Below, piece by piece: positions 36,140-45,068 of a stretch of 64,000 bases of DNA. The notes beneath the pieces are model-generated. The model did not search any database. It saw only the letters and a list, made by a program, of their open reading frames with translations, and had not been told where the DNA came from. This stretch comes from Rhodanobacter sp. A1T4. GTDB taxonomy: Bacteria; Pseudomonadota; Gammaproteobacteria; Xanthomonadales; Rhodanobacteraceae. How positions within the stretch are numbered: the first letter of the stretch is position 1; each line of letters starts with the position of its first letter. Location: the NCBI RefSeq assembly GCF_014207185.1, contig NZ_JACHCP010000001.1, positions 413,512 to 477,511 of the forward strand, given 5' to 3'. A program made the translations under genes and the position numbers.

Positions 36140-37003
36140 ATGGTGACTGAGGATGATGCATTGAGCGAACGCGTATTGCTGGCGGGCTGTGGCGACGTTG
36201 GTTTGCGTGTGGCGCATCGACTGTTGGCGCGTGGCGACGAGGTATGGGCGCTACGTCGCCAACCGCCGGTAGATGACGACAATGGCCTCCATTGGCTGCG
36301 CGGTGATCTCACCCATGCCGACAGCCTGCACGTCTTGCCTGTAGGCATCACGCAATTGGTCTATCTGCCGACGCCGGATCGGCGGGATGAAGCGGCCTAT
36401 CGCGCCACCTTCATCAATGGGCTGCGACATGTGCTGGATGCGCTGAGCGGTGCTGCATTGCAACGTGTGCTGTTTGTCTCCTCCAGCGCGGTCTACGGCG
36501 AGCATGGCGGTGACTGGGTGGATGAATCGACGCCTGCGGCACCTTGCGGTTTCAACGGCAAAGTGCTGCTGGATGCGGAGCAGTGGCTGGCGAGCCAATC
36601 CGTTACTTCAATCACGTTGCGTCTTGCCGGGCTGTATGGTCCTGGCCAATTGCAGTTGCTCGATCGTCTGCGCACAGAGCAGGTTCGCGTACCGCGCAGG
36701 ACGAAACATTGGGCCAACCGTATCCATACCGACGATGCGGCATCGGCGATCGTGCATTTGCTGCAACTCGCCGATCCGCTACCGCTATACCTCGGTACCG
36801 ACGACACGCCGCTGCCACTGGATGTGTTGTACGACGCACTGGCACAACTGATCGGCGTTGATCCGCCGCAGGAAGGACCAACGCCCGCCGGGATCGGCAG
36901 CAAGCGACTCAGCAATGCGCGCCTGCGCGGCAGCGGTTTTGCACCGCGCTGGCCGGATTCGCGCGAGGGCTACGCGGCTGTGCTCGATAACTCATTCACT
37001 TGA
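36140..37003 (+). CDS. NAD-dependent epimerase/dehydratase family protein
   Basis: Extended SDR-type protein of 287 aa from the ATG at 36140. The Rossmann motif is modified, LLAGCGDVGLRVAHRLL, with GxGxxG rather than the usual GxxGxxG, as in the YeeZ-like group. SSSAVYGEHGG carries the Ser and a Tyr near the usual sites, followed by RLAGLYGPGQ and HWANRIHTDDAA. YeeZ-like proteins have no proven reaction. It is divergent from aroK, 45 bases away. Confidence 0.8.
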   Translation: MVTEDDALSERVLLAGCGDVGLRVAHRLLARGDEVWALRRQPPVDDDNGLHWLRGDLTHADSLHVLPVGITQLVYLPTPDRRDEAAYRATFINGLRHVLDALSGAALQRVLFVSSSAVYGEHGGDWVDESTPAAPCGFNGKVLLDAEQWLASQSVTSITLRLAGLYGPGQLQLLDRLRTEQVRVPRRTKHWANRIHTDDAASAIVHLLQLADPLPLYLGTDDTPLPLDVLYDALAQLIGVDPPQEGPTPAGIGSKRLSNARLRGSGFAPRWPDSREGYAAVLDNSFT

Positions 37004-37095
37004 CCACAGAGAACACTCATGGCGAACAGCATCATCTGGCCAGCACCAGCAACGAGATCCGCGGCAGTTGTATCGTTCGATCGTTGTCGACCAGC

Positions 37096-37926
37096 TCAAC
37101 CGTGGCTGAGTCCGGTCACATGCCGATCGTCGTCGTACTCGACGCAGCTGTCGGCGATTGCCGGCAAGGTCGCGAGAGCATGTCGGCTGAGGCGTTCGTA
37201 GTGGGCCAGGAAGCGGACCATCGCCTCGGCATCCATCGCCAGCGGCGCATGGCGCGCCAGCAGATCTTCTTCCTGTTCACTGCGCCAGCGACTCACGATA
37301 TCCCAGCTCGGCGCCTGCAACACGATCAGTGCATCGAACTTGCGCCATAGCGGCTGATAACCGCGCAGCTGCTTGTTGACCCAGTGGCGCCAGCTGCCGT
37401 CGGGATCTTCCTTGCGCTCAAGCTCGTTGACCGGGTCGGCAAGGGCGGCTTCGGTTTCCGGACGAATGCCCAATGCCCACCCTTCCACGATGACGAGCTT
37501 CGGCGGTCGGGTCGAACGTGGCCAGCGCGAGGGGGGAATGCGCGTATCGCGACCTTTGTCGAATCGCGGGTGTGCCACCGGCAACTTGTCCGATGCCTTG
37601 GGCAGCGCGGCCAGCACAGACAGCATCAGCTCGATCTCATGCGTGCCTGGCACGCCGCGGGTGCGCAGCAGCGGGTGGATCTGGTGAGCCAGTGCCTCGC
37701 GGTCGCTGCGCGAGTAATAGAAATCATCAAGTGATAGCACGTCGGTATGCCAGCCGCGCGCTTCGGCCTGCGCCTTCATCACCCTCGCCAGCGTGCTCTT
37801 GCCGCTGCCCTGCAGGCCGGACAGGCCCAGAATATAAGGCCGGCGCGAGCGGGCGATGCGGCCGGCATACTGATCCAGCAGGTGGCCGGCAAGAGCCTCG
37901 TTCTGCGCGCTGGCCTGGGCCGTCAT
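37096..37926 (-). CDS. P-loop kinase of the D-glycerate 3-kinase / phosphoribulokinase-like family
   Basis: Soluble protein of 276 aa from the ATG at 37926. Walker A is GLSGLQGSGKST (about residues 34-45), followed by LSLDDFYYSR and PGTHEIELM, and by PKLVIVEGWALGIRP. This pattern matches D-glycerate 3-kinases (plant GLYK and bacterial YqjM/YgbK-unrelated P-loop forms) and uridine-kinase relatives. The likely reaction is ATP-dependent phosphorylation of glycerate, but the substrate is assigned only by family resemblance. Confidence 0.8.
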   Translation of the reverse strand: MTAQASAQNEALAGHLLDQYAGRIARSRRPYILGLSGLQGSGKSTLARVMKAQAEARGWHTDVLSLDDFYYSRSDREALAHQIHPLLRTRGVPGTHEIELMLSVLAALPKASDKLPVAHPRFDKGRDTRIPPSRWPRSTRPPKLVIVEGWALGIRPETEAALADPVNELERKEDPDGSWRHWVNKQLRGYQPLWRKFDALIVLQAPSWDIVSRWRSEQEEDLLARHAPLAMDAEAMVRFLAHYERLSRHALATLPAIADSCVEYDDDRHVTGLSHG

Positions 37927-38108
37927 GGCGAACGACCCAGGCAGCAGCCAAGGACTGCGCGATGCAAAGCCGTGTCGCAGCAGTGCGCCATCACGCCACA
38001 TGCATGGGCGTTACGGGATAGATGCGGCATTGCACTATCATCGGTCGTGTTCATCCGCGCCATGATGGCGCGTGTTGGCCTCGATGCAAAAGGAAAGTTT
38101 TTACCGCC

Positions 38109-38696
38109 ATGCTCAACCCCGAAATTCTTAATACTTTTGTACAGCTGCTGGACGAAGCCAAGGCCAGCGGTGAACTCGAGCCGACGGCGATGAACCTGGC
38201 CACCGTGGACGGTTCTGGCCGGGTGGCCTCGCGTATCGTGCTGCTCAAGGGCGTCGATGAGCGCGGCTTCCGCTTCCACAGCAATTACCAGAGCGACAAG
38301 GGCAGCCAGCTCGACCTGCATCCACAGGTCGCGCTGTGCTTCCACTGGAAGCAGCTGCGCCATGGCGTGCAGGTGCGTGTGGAGGGTGTCGCGCGCAAGC
38401 TGCAGGCTGCCGAATCCGACGCGTATTTCGCCGGCCGGCCGCGCGGCAGCCAGATCGGCGCGTGGGCCTCGCAGCAATCGCAGACATTGCCCGATCGTGA
38501 AACCTTCGAGCAACGCGTGGCGAAGTACGAGCAGGAATTCGAAGGCCGCGATGTCACACGTCCGCCGCATTGGGGCGGCTTTCTGGTTGAGCCTGACACG
38601 GTCGAGTTCTGGTACGGCGCTGAGTTCCGCCTGCACGAACGCGTGCGTTGGAACCGCCACGGCCAGACCTGGACCAGCCGGTTGCTTTATCCATGA
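38109..38696 (+). CDS. pdxH: Pyridoxamine 5'-phosphate oxidase
   Basis: FMN-dependent enzyme of 195 aa that makes pyridoxal 5'-phosphate. The ATG at 38109 follows a weak AAAGG site. Conserved segments: EPTAMNLATVDGSGRVASRIVLLKG (split by cofactor contacts), NYQSDKGSQL, the SQQSQTL loop, and the C-terminal WGGFLVEPDTVEFWYG with RLHER and WTSRLLYP. The N-terminus is somewhat shorter than in E. coli (218 aa), as in many Xanthomonads. It overlaps yjbQ by four bases. Confidence 0.96.
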   Translation: MLNPEILNTFVQLLDEAKASGELEPTAMNLATVDGSGRVASRIVLLKGVDERGFRFHSNYQSDKGSQLDLHPQVALCFHWKQLRHGVQVRVEGVARKLQAAESDAYFAGRPRGSQIGAWASQQSQTLPDRETFEQRVAKYEQEFEGRDVTRPPHWGGFLVEPDTVEFWYGAEFRLHERVRWNRHGQTWTSRLLYP

Positions 38697-39133
38697 ATCG
38701 CGCGATGTCCGCCGAGCAGGTCGCACAGGACAGCTTCGCGGTGCACACGCACGGCCGCGGCTTCAGCGACATCACGGCACGGGTGGATAATCTCGTGTCA
38801 GCCAGCCACGTGCAGACCGGCATCGCGAATATCTTTACCGCGCACACCAGTTGTTCGCTGCTGATCAGCGAAAACGCCGATCCCGCCGTTCGCCGCGATC
38901 TGGAGCGGTGGTTCGCTCGCGCTGTACCCGATGGCGATGCGATCTTTGAGCACGACGCGGAGGGTCCGGACGATATGCCGTCGCATATCCGTGCCACTTT
39001 GACCGGCGTCACGCTCACGGTGCCGGTGCATGGCGGCAAGTTGCAGCTGGGCACATGGCAGGGCATTTTTCTGTGGGAACACCGCACCGATCCGCACCAG
39101 CGCAAGGTCATGGTGACGGTACTTGGTCAATGA
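38693..39133 (+). CDS. yjbQ: YjbQ/UPF0047 family protein
   Basis: Protein of 146 aa; the ATG at 38693 overlaps the pdxH stop (ATGA), and a second ATG at 38705 is possible. UPF0047 signatures: FTAHTSCSLLISENADP, HDAEGPDDMPSHIRATL and GTWQGIFLWEHR. E. coli YjbQ can provide thiamin phosphate synthase activity when overproduced, and its native role is unclear. Coupling to pdxH suggests a cofactor-related role (inference). Confidence 0.88.
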   Translation: MNRAMSAEQVAQDSFAVHTHGRGFSDITARVDNLVSASHVQTGIANIFTAHTSCSLLISENADPAVRRDLERWFARAVPDGDAIFEHDAEGPDDMPSHIRATLTGVTLTVPVHGGKLQLGTWQGIFLWEHRTDPHQRKVMVTVLGQ

Positions 39134-39151
39134 GCGTTGGACGCGTCGCGC

Positions 39152-39964
39152 GTGACTGATAGCAAGCCGTTGGATCATTATCCGCAACGCATCGTCTGCC
39201 TTACCGAGGAGCCGACCGAAGTGCTGTACGCGCTCGGTGAGGAACACCGCATTGTCGGCATCTCCGGCTTCACCGTGAGGCCATCGCGGGCGCGCAAGGA
39301 AAAGCCGAAAGTCTCCGCCTTCACCAGCGCCAAGATCGGCGAAATCATGAAGCTCGAACCCGATCTGGCCATCGGTTTCTCCGATATCCAGGCCGATATC
39401 GCGCGTGAGCTGATCAAGTGCGGCGTCGAGGTGTGGATCAGCAATCATCGCAGCGTCGACGGCATCCTCGCCTATATCCGCCGGCTCGGCGCGATGGTTG
39501 GTACGAGCGAAAAAGCGGAAGTCTACGCGCAACGCGCCGAGCAGCACATCGCTGATATCCGTGCGGCGGTTGCGAAGCTGCCACGCCGGCCGAAAGTCTA
39601 TTTCGAGGAATGGGACGAGCCGATCATCACCGGTATCCGCTGGGTCGCCGAAATCATCGGCATCGCCGGCGGCGACGACTGCTTCCCCGAACTCGCGCGC
39701 GAACCGCTGGCCAAGCAACGCATTCTGGCCAATGGCGATGAAGTGATCCGGCGCGCGCCGGACGTCATTCTGGGCTCATGGTGCGGCAAGCGGTTCCGGC
39801 CTGAGAAGGTGGCTGCGAGGCATGGTTGGGAAACCATTCCTGCGGTGATCCACGGTGATCTCTACGAAATCAAATCACCGATCATTTTGCAGCCGGGGCC
39901 AGCAGCATTGTTTGATGGGTTGGATGCGATTCATCGGATTGTGAGGGAGTGGGCGCTGCGCTAA
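39152..39964 (+). CDS. Cobalamin-binding/BtuF-like helical-backbone metal receptor protein, without a signal peptide
   Basis: Protein of about 270 aa with the class III periplasmic-binding fold (PF01497). It reads PQRIVCLTEEPTEVLYALGE, VGISGFTVRP, KIGEIMKLEPDLAIG and later WCGKRF. The start is uncertain: GTG at 39152 or TTG at 39137. Neither gives a signal peptide or lipobox, so the protein should stay in the cytoplasm, unusual for an importer receptor. No transporter genes adjoin it. Stand-alone cytoplasmic relatives are known by annotation as cobalamin-binding proteins, but ligand and role are unproven. Confidence 0.75.
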   Translation: MTDSKPLDHYPQRIVCLTEEPTEVLYALGEEHRIVGISGFTVRPSRARKEKPKVSAFTSAKIGEIMKLEPDLAIGFSDIQADIARELIKCGVEVWISNHRSVDGILAYIRRLGAMVGTSEKAEVYAQRAEQHIADIRAAVAKLPRRPKVYFEEWDEPIITGIRWVAEIIGIAGGDDCFPELAREPLAKQRILANGDEVIRRAPDVILGSWCGKRFRPEKVAARHGWETIPAVIHGDLYEIKSPIILQPGPAALFDGLDAIHRIVREWALR

Positions 39965-40078
39965 ATCGGCTCTTTGTGATTGTTGGGGAAGGTGCGGTTA
40001 GTTGTATTGCATCGTGCGATGCCGATTATTGGCGGCGATAGTCGTGGTGACTTATGCAATCGTGTTCGCCTGCCGCGG

Positions 40079-40162
40079 GCTTTCGTCCGCCACCGGCGGC
40101 CGAGTCACTTTTCTTTGGCCACGCAAAGAGAAGTAACTCGCCCTCCGAAGGAGGACGAAAGC
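40079..40162. repeat. Nested palindromic repeat between converging genes
   Basis: An outer 10-bp perfect stem (GCTTTCGTCC at 40079-40088 with its complement at 40153-40162) encloses a 17-bp inverted repeat (40101-40117 with 40124-40140, 15/17 matches) centred on a 6-base loop. The core CACTTTTCTTTG ... CAAAGAGAAGTAACT is a motif I recall as dispersed in many Xanthomonad and Burkholderia intergenic regions. It lies between the BtuF-like gene (+) and yggT (-), so it may end transcription from both sides. Confidence 0.75.
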
Positions 40163-40185
40163 TCTGTTTCTAAAACATCGAAAAA

Positions 40186-40761
40186 TCAGCCAGTCAAGGC
40201 CAACCTAGTCCCCAAATCCAACAACGGCGCCGCTATCAAAATGCGCGCCAGCAATAATCCCACCATCACCACCGTCGGCGAAAAATCAATATTTCCCACC
40301 GTGAGCTTCCCACGCAATGGCCGCAGCAGCGGCTCAACGATAGAGCCCGCCAGACGCAGTACCGGCTGCCGCCGATCCACGGCCAGCATGCTCATCAGCG
40401 ACCACGCAAAAATCAGCACCAGATAAAACAGCAGCACAAAGTCGAGCAGTTCGGCGAACGCCAATACCACTAGGCCGAGAGCATGCGGCATCACACCGAT
40501 CAGCAGAAACAGCACCAGTCGTTTCAGCAGCATGACCAGCCATGCGAGCAGCAGTGCCGCGAGGTTGATGCGACGCCAGTTGGGCAGTACCCGCCGCACG
40601 GGTGCCAGCACAGGATTGGTATAGCGGTAGACGAACTGGCTCAGCGGGTTGTTGAAATCGGCGCGGCAGGCTTCGGCAAGCAGGCGCACGATCAATAGGG
40701 TGATGACGGCGTCGAAAGCGAGCTCGATCAGCAGAGATATGGCATTTAGCAGATAGCTCAC
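40186..40761 (-). CDS. yggT: YggT-family membrane protein
   Basis: Inner-membrane protein of 191 aa starting at the GTG at 40761, which overlaps the proC stop (GTGA). It holds two YggT units, each with a membrane helix pair and the conserved N-P-(I/V)-LxPxRR-like motif: YRYTNPVLAPVRRVLP and IVEPLLRPLRGKL. YggT proteins are linked to cell division, osmotic or pilus-adjacent loci, with no settled function. The proC-yggT order beside pilT is conserved in Pseudomonas. Confidence 0.9.
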   Translation of the reverse strand: MSYLLNAISLLIELAFDAVITLLIVRLLAEACRADFNNPLSQFVYRYTNPVLAPVRRVLPNWRRINLAALLLAWLVMLLKRLVLFLLIGVMPHALGLVVLAFAELLDFVLLFYLVLIFAWSLMSMLAVDRRQPVLRLAGSIVEPLLRPLRGKLTVGNIDFSPTVVMVGLLLARILIAAPLLDLGTRLALTG

Positions 40762-41582
40762 GAGATGGTATCCAGACTGGCGGCGAGTTCGACGCCGCGA
40801 TGGGTGGCGGCTGCAACGGCGCGCGCAACGATGCGTGGGAGTTCGTCAGCGCTGAAGCTTTCGAGCGCAGCTTGCGTCGTGCCATTGGGTGAGGTGACGC
40901 GTTGACGCAGCACGCCGGGATCTTCGCCACCTTCGACCAGCATGCGGCCTGCACCCAGGCAGGTTTGTGCGGCTAGGGCGCGGGCGGTATCGCGCGGCAG
41001 GCCTTGTGCAACGGCAGCGGCTTCGAGCGCTTCGACCAGCATGAAAAAATACGCCGGGCCGGAGCCCGATAGCGCGGTGACGGTATCCATCAGCGTTTCA
41101 TCGTCGATCCAGCGAGTGAGACCGGCAGCATCGAGAATGTGCTGTGCCTGCGCTTTTTGCGCCGGGCTCACCCGATGGTTGGCGCAAAGGCCGGTGGCGC
41201 CCGCACCGATCAGCGCAGGGGTGTTGGGCATGCAGCGCACGATCGGGAGGCCAGCACCGAACCAGCGCTCAAGCTGATCCAGCCGCACGCCCGCGGCGAT
41301 CGAGATCAGCAGCGGTCGGTTGCGTTGCAGGGTGTCGCGCAGATCGGTGTGGATCGCGGGCATGATCTGAGGCTTCACGGCCAGCACGATGACTTCGGCG
41401 TCGGCCGCGGCGAGGCGGTTTTCGGCGTAGCAGGCGACGCCGAATTCGCGGCCCAGTGCGTGGCGCGCTTCGGCCAGCGGTTCAGCCACGCTGATGGTCG
41501 CTGCGGGCATACCGGTTTTCAGCAGGCCGCCGATCAGGCTGCGCGCCATGTTGCCACCGCCGATAAAGGCAAGTCGTGCCAT
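40758..41582 (-). CDS. proC: Pyrroline-5-carboxylate reductase
   Basis: Last enzyme of proline synthesis, 274 aa. Motifs: the NAD(P)H-binding FIGGGNMARSLIGGL at the start, VLAVKPQ, RCMPNTPALIGAG, and the C-terminal signature VTALSGSGPAYFFMLVEALEAAA followed by RVTSPNGTTQAAL. Length fits the family. It is coupled to yggT. In many proteobacteria yggS lies between proC and pilT; here it is absent. Confidence 0.97.
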   Translation of the reverse strand: MARLAFIGGGNMARSLIGGLLKTGMPAATISVAEPLAEARHALGREFGVACYAENRLAAADAEVIVLAVKPQIMPAIHTDLRDTLQRNRPLLISIAAGVRLDQLERWFGAGLPIVRCMPNTPALIGAGATGLCANHRVSPAQKAQAQHILDAAGLTRWIDDETLMDTVTALSGSGPAYFFMLVEALEAAAVAQGLPRDTARALAAQTCLGAGRMLVEGGEDPGVLRQRVTSPNGTTQAALESFSADELPRIVARAVAAATHRGVELAASLDTIS

Positions 41583-41981
41583 GCAAGGTTCCTCAAAGGC
41601 CGAATGTCGAGGCCGCTACCTTACCGGAGGCGGGGGTTCGGCGATGCTGCCTTGTCGTCACAGCCGCACAGAATGGAGGCTGCCAGCAGGTCGACGTTGC
41701 CTCGCTTATGGCGGTGACTCCTGTTTTGCGAGGCAGCGCACAGGCTGCCGGGATTTTATGCTTTTGCGGTGGGAAAAGACTGGCTGCACAGCCTGTTGCG
41801 CGAGTAGTATCGAAGCGACTGCAGGGGGATTCGGGGTTCTTCGCTTACAGATGCAAGGGGGCGCGCGCAACGCGCGACAGCACCTTATCCGTGCGATTAT
41901 CGTCGGCATTCGCGATGGCATATCTGCATTCACGCCATAAAACTCAAGCCATCCAGACGATGGGTTCAGGGGAAAACATAG
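41583..41981. other. Divergent intergenic region proC / pilT
   Basis: About 400 bases with no credible gene; yggS, usually located here, is missing. Two small palindromic stretches are visible (GGGGGCGCGCGCAACGCGCG near 41857, and GCAGCC/GGCTGC pieces near 41740-41800). Promoters for both proC and pilT must lie here, but no confident pair was found. Confidence 0.4.
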
Positions 41982-43019
41982 ATGGATATTGCCGAACTGC
42001 TTGCCTTCTCGGTAAAGAACAAGGCCTCGGACTTGCATTTGTCCGCCGGGCTGCCACCGATGATCCGCGTCGATGGCGACGTGCGCCGCATCAACATTCC
42101 CGCGCTGGAACACAAGCAGGTGCATGCGCTGGTCTACGACATCATGTCGGACAAGCAGCGCCGTGATTACGAGGAATTCTACGAGACCGACTTCTCGTTC
42201 GAGATTCCGGGGCTGGCGCGTTTCCGCGTCAACGCGTTCAATCAGAACCGTGGCGCCGGTGCGGTGTTCCGTACCATTCCGTCGGAAGTGCTGACGCTGG
42301 AAGACCTGGGTTGCCCGCGCATTTTCAAGGAGCTGATCGAGCAGCCACAGGGCCTGATCCTGGTGACCGGCCCGACCGGTTCAGGCAAGTCGACCACGCT
42401 GGCCGCGATGGTCGATCACATCAACAAGAACGAATACGGTCATATGCTGACGGTCGAGGACCCGATCGAATTCGTGCATACCTCGCAGAAGTGTCTGGTC
42501 AACCAGCGCGAGGTGCATCGCGACACGCTGGGCTTCAACGAGGCGCTGCGTTCGGCGCTGCGCGAGGATCCCGACTACATCCTGGTCGGCGAGTTGCGCG
42601 ATCTGGAAACCATTCGACTGGCGCTGACGGCGGCGGAAACCGGCCATCTGGTGTTCGGTACCGTGCATACCAGCTCAGCGGCCAAAACCATCGACCGTAT
42701 CATCGACGTCTTCCCGGCAGGTGAAAAGCCGATGGTGCGCTCGATGCTGTCCGAATCCTTGCGCGCGGTGGTTTCGCAGTCGCTGCTGAAAAAGGTCGGC
42801 GGCGGTCGCATCGCGGCGCACGAAATCATGGTTGGCATTCCGGCCATCCGTAACCTGATCCGCGAGGACAAAGTGGCGCAGATGTATTCGGCGATCCAGA
42901 CGGGTCAGCAGTTCGGCATGCAGACGCTGGATCAGACGCTGCTGGACCTGGTCAAGCGTGGATTGGTAACGCGCCAGGAAGCATCGACGTATGCCAAGAA
43001 CAAGGATTCTTTCAAGTGA
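41982..43019 (+). CDS. pilT: Type IV pilus retraction ATPase PilT
   Basis: Hexameric ATPase of 345 aa that powers pilus retraction and twitching motility at the inner-membrane base. Features: the N-terminal PAS-like domain, ASDLHLSAGLPPMIRVDG, Walker A GPTGSGKST (residues 130-138), the Asp box TVEDPIEFVH, the Walker B region ILVGELRDLET and the His box GHLVFGTVHT, plus the AIRNLIREDK motif needed for PilT retraction. The start follows GGGGAAAACAT. It is followed by pilU after 112 bases. Confidence 0.97.
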   Translation: MDIAELLAFSVKNKASDLHLSAGLPPMIRVDGDVRRINIPALEHKQVHALVYDIMSDKQRRDYEEFYETDFSFEIPGLARFRVNAFNQNRGAGAVFRTIPSEVLTLEDLGCPRIFKELIEQPQGLILVTGPTGSGKSTTLAAMVDHINKNEYGHMLTVEDPIEFVHTSQKCLVNQREVHRDTLGFNEALRSALREDPDYILVGELRDLETIRLALTAAETGHLVFGTVHTSSAAKTIDRIIDVFPAGEKPMVRSMLSESLRAVVSQSLLKKVGGGRIAAHEIMVGIPAIRNLIREDKVAQMYSAIQTGQQFGMQTLDQTLLDLVKRGLVTRQEASTYAKNKDSFK

Positions 43020-43131
43020 GAGCGGGAGCAGGGAATAGTAAGCATGGATCGGCTGAAATATACCGGGTTCCGGCTTTGGCTCTTGTTTCCGGCTCCTTAG
43101 TATCCCGTTTCCTTTTCTGCGGAGTCTCGCC

Positions 43132-44304
43132 ATGAGCGATTTTGATTTCACCTCGTTTCTGAAGTTGATGGTGCACAAGAAGGCATCCGATCTCTTCATC
43201 ACGGCTGGTGTGGCGCCGTCGATGAAAGTGCAGGGCCGCATCGTGCCGATCACCCAGAGCCCGCTCAGTGTGCAACAGTCGCGCGACATGGTGCTGAACG
43301 TCATGACGCCAGCGCAGCGTGAGGAGTTCGAGAAAACCCACGAGTGCCAGTTCGCGATTTCCGCACAAGGCGTGGGGCGTTTCCGCGTGTCGTGCTTTTA
43401 CCAGCGCAACTGCGTGGGCATGGTGCTGCGCCGGATCGAGTCGAAAATTCCAACGCCGGAAGAGCTGACCCTGCCGCCGGTGATCAAGCAGCTGGCAATG
43501 ACCAAGCGCGGCATCATCATCTTCGTTGGCGCCACCGGCAGTGGCAAATCGACGTCGCTGGCATCGATGATCGGTTACCGCAATCAGAATTCGACTGGCC
43601 ATATCATCACCATCGAGGATCCGATCGAGTACGTACACAAGCACGAGGGCTGCATCATCACGCAGCGCGAACTCGGCATCGACACCGACAGCTGGGAAAA
43701 CGCGCTGAAGAATACCCTGCGCCAGGCACCCGACGTGATCATGATCGGCGAGGTGCGCACGCGCGAGACGATGGAACACGCGATCAACTTTTCCGAGACA
43801 GGCCATCTTTGCCTGTGCACGTTGCACGCGAACAATGCCAACCAGGCGATGGACCGCATCCTGCACTTCTTCCCCGAGGATCGTCGCGAGCAGCTGCTGA
43901 TGGATCTCTCGCTGAACCTGAAGGGCATCGTGGCGCAGATGCTGATTCCCACGCCGGATGGCAAGGCACGCCGGGTTGCGGTGGAAGTATTGCTAGGCAC
44001 GCCGCTGGTGCAGGATTACATCCGTCAGGGCGATATCCACAAGCTCAAGGAAGTGATGAAGGAGTCGACTTTGCTCGGCATGAAAACGTTCGATCAAAGC
44101 CTGGTCGAGCTGTATCACGCTGGCGAGATTTCCTACGAAGACGCGCTGCGCTACGCCGACAGCTCCAACGAAGTGCGCCTGCGAATCAAGCTGGCGCAGG
44201 GTGGCGACGCACATACCCTGTCGCAGGGACTTGACGGCGTTGAGTTGGAAGAAACGCGTGATTCACACGGGTTCGGCGGTGGAAGCAATCTGCTCAATCG
44301 CTGA
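43132..44304 (+). CDS. pilU: Type IV pilus retraction accessory ATPase PilU
   Basis: PilT paralogue of 390 aa, the usual length for PilU, that adds force to retraction together with PilT. Features: KKASDLFITAGVAPSMKVQG, Walker A GATGSGKST (133-141), IEDPIEYVHKHEGC, MIGEVRTRETM and CLCTLHANNANQAMDRI. The C-terminal region ends in a Gly-rich tail. It is followed by a strong bidirectional terminator. Spacing to pilT and matching orientation suggest an operon. Confidence 0.97.
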   Translation: MSDFDFTSFLKLMVHKKASDLFITAGVAPSMKVQGRIVPITQSPLSVQQSRDMVLNVMTPAQREEFEKTHECQFAISAQGVGRFRVSCFYQRNCVGMVLRRIESKIPTPEELTLPPVIKQLAMTKRGIIIFVGATGSGKSTSLASMIGYRNQNSTGHIITIEDPIEYVHKHEGCIITQRELGIDTDSWENALKNTLRQAPDVIMIGEVRTRETMEHAINFSETGHLCLCTLHANNANQAMDRILHFFPEDRREQLLMDLSLNLKGIVAQMLIPTPDGKARRVAVEVLLGTPLVQDYIRQGDIHKLKEVMKESTLLGMKTFDQSLVELYHAGEISYEDALRYADSSNEVRLRIKLAQGGDAHTLSQGLDGVELEETRDSHGFGGGSNLLNR

Positions 44305-44322
44305 TTTCGCCTTGGCGCTCAA

Positions 44323-44362
44323 GCAACGGAAAAAGGAGCCAGAAGGCTCCTTTTTCCGTTGC
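44323..44362. terminator. Strong bidirectional intrinsic terminator
   Basis: An 18-bp perfect inverted repeat (44323-44340 with 44345-44362) has a 4-base AGAA loop. Its arms contain GGAAAAAGGAGCC and its complement, with T-rich stretches in both directions. It separates pilU (+) from the BON gene (-). Confidence 0.9.
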
Positions 44363-44394
44363 TATCGCATTACGAGCAATGCGGGATCAGCCTG

Positions 44395-44769
44395 TTACAT
44401 GCCGGAGCTGGAGCCCGATGCCGGTGCAGCGCTGACGGTCAGGCCGGAAGCATCAACACTCTTCACGCCCTTCACTTTCTTGGTCACGCGAATCACGTGC
44501 GACTTCTCGTGGGCGTTGGTAGCCGTGCCAGTCAAAGTAACGGCGCCTTCTACCGTGGTAACCGAGATATCGGTGGACTTGATGCCCTTGGTGGTGGCCA
44601 GTACGGACTTGATCTTGGTGGTGATCAGGCCATCAGCTGCCTTTTCCGGAACGGTCTGGTTGGAAGTCGCTGAATCCTGGGCCATGACTTGGCTAAACGG
44701 AACAGCTGCGAAGGCGACCATCAGGCCGGCGGCAATGACGCTGTTGCGAATCAGTGAACGTGTACGCAT
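44395..44769 (-). CDS. Periplasmic BON-domain protein (OsmY-like)
   Basis: Exported protein of 124 aa starting at 44769 with AAGGAG upstream. A signal peptide (RSLIRNSVIAAGLMVAFAAVPF... ending VMA-QD) is followed by one BON domain (about 45-112) with the pattern LITTKIKSVLATTKGIKSTDISVTT split over two strands, then GTATNAHEKSHV and VKGVKSV. The C-terminal tail is Ala/Ser/Gly-rich. BON proteins attach to phospholipid membranes in osmotic or envelope stress. It stands between the pilus and pyrimidine blocks. Confidence 0.85.
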   Translation of the reverse strand: MRTRSLIRNSVIAAGLMVAFAAVPFSQVMAQDSATSNQTVPEKAADGLITTKIKSVLATTKGIKSTDISVTTVEGAVTLTGTATNAHEKSHVIRVTKKVKGVKSVDASGLTVSAAPASGSSSGM

Positions 44770-44976
44770 GGCTATCTCCTTGGTGATGGAAAGCTGTCGG
44801 TAGCGACAGTTGGATGCCGTTGCTGCCGGCTTCCGTGCTGCATATGGCAACAGCCGATGCGTGAAAATTGTGTGGCGATCCGGTGCTTCGGTTCAGCAAG
44901 TGACGATGCATGCAAGGCGGGCCTCACAGGGAACCGGCAGATTTGCAGACGGCTTTAGTAAGTCAATCGCGAGTTC

Positions 44977-45010
44977 AAAAAAAACCGGAGCGCATTGGCA
45001 CTCCGGCTTT
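44977..45010 (-). terminator. Intrinsic terminator of the lipoprotein gene
   Basis: On the minus strand, GCCGGAGTGCC...GCTCCGG forms a stem, followed by eight Ts (seen on the + strand as the A-run at 44977-44984). It lies about 60 bases past the stop of the lipoprotein gene that ends at 45069. Confidence 0.8.
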
Positions 45011-45068
45011 ATGAGCGGTGTTGCACCCTGCGGCCACCAATGTAGATGGCCGCAAGAGGATGTGGCTT

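Noticed and set aside
41494-41940. Possible yggS remnant between proC and pilT
   Set aside because: None of the three forward frames shows the PLP-binding YggS motifs; the frames look random.
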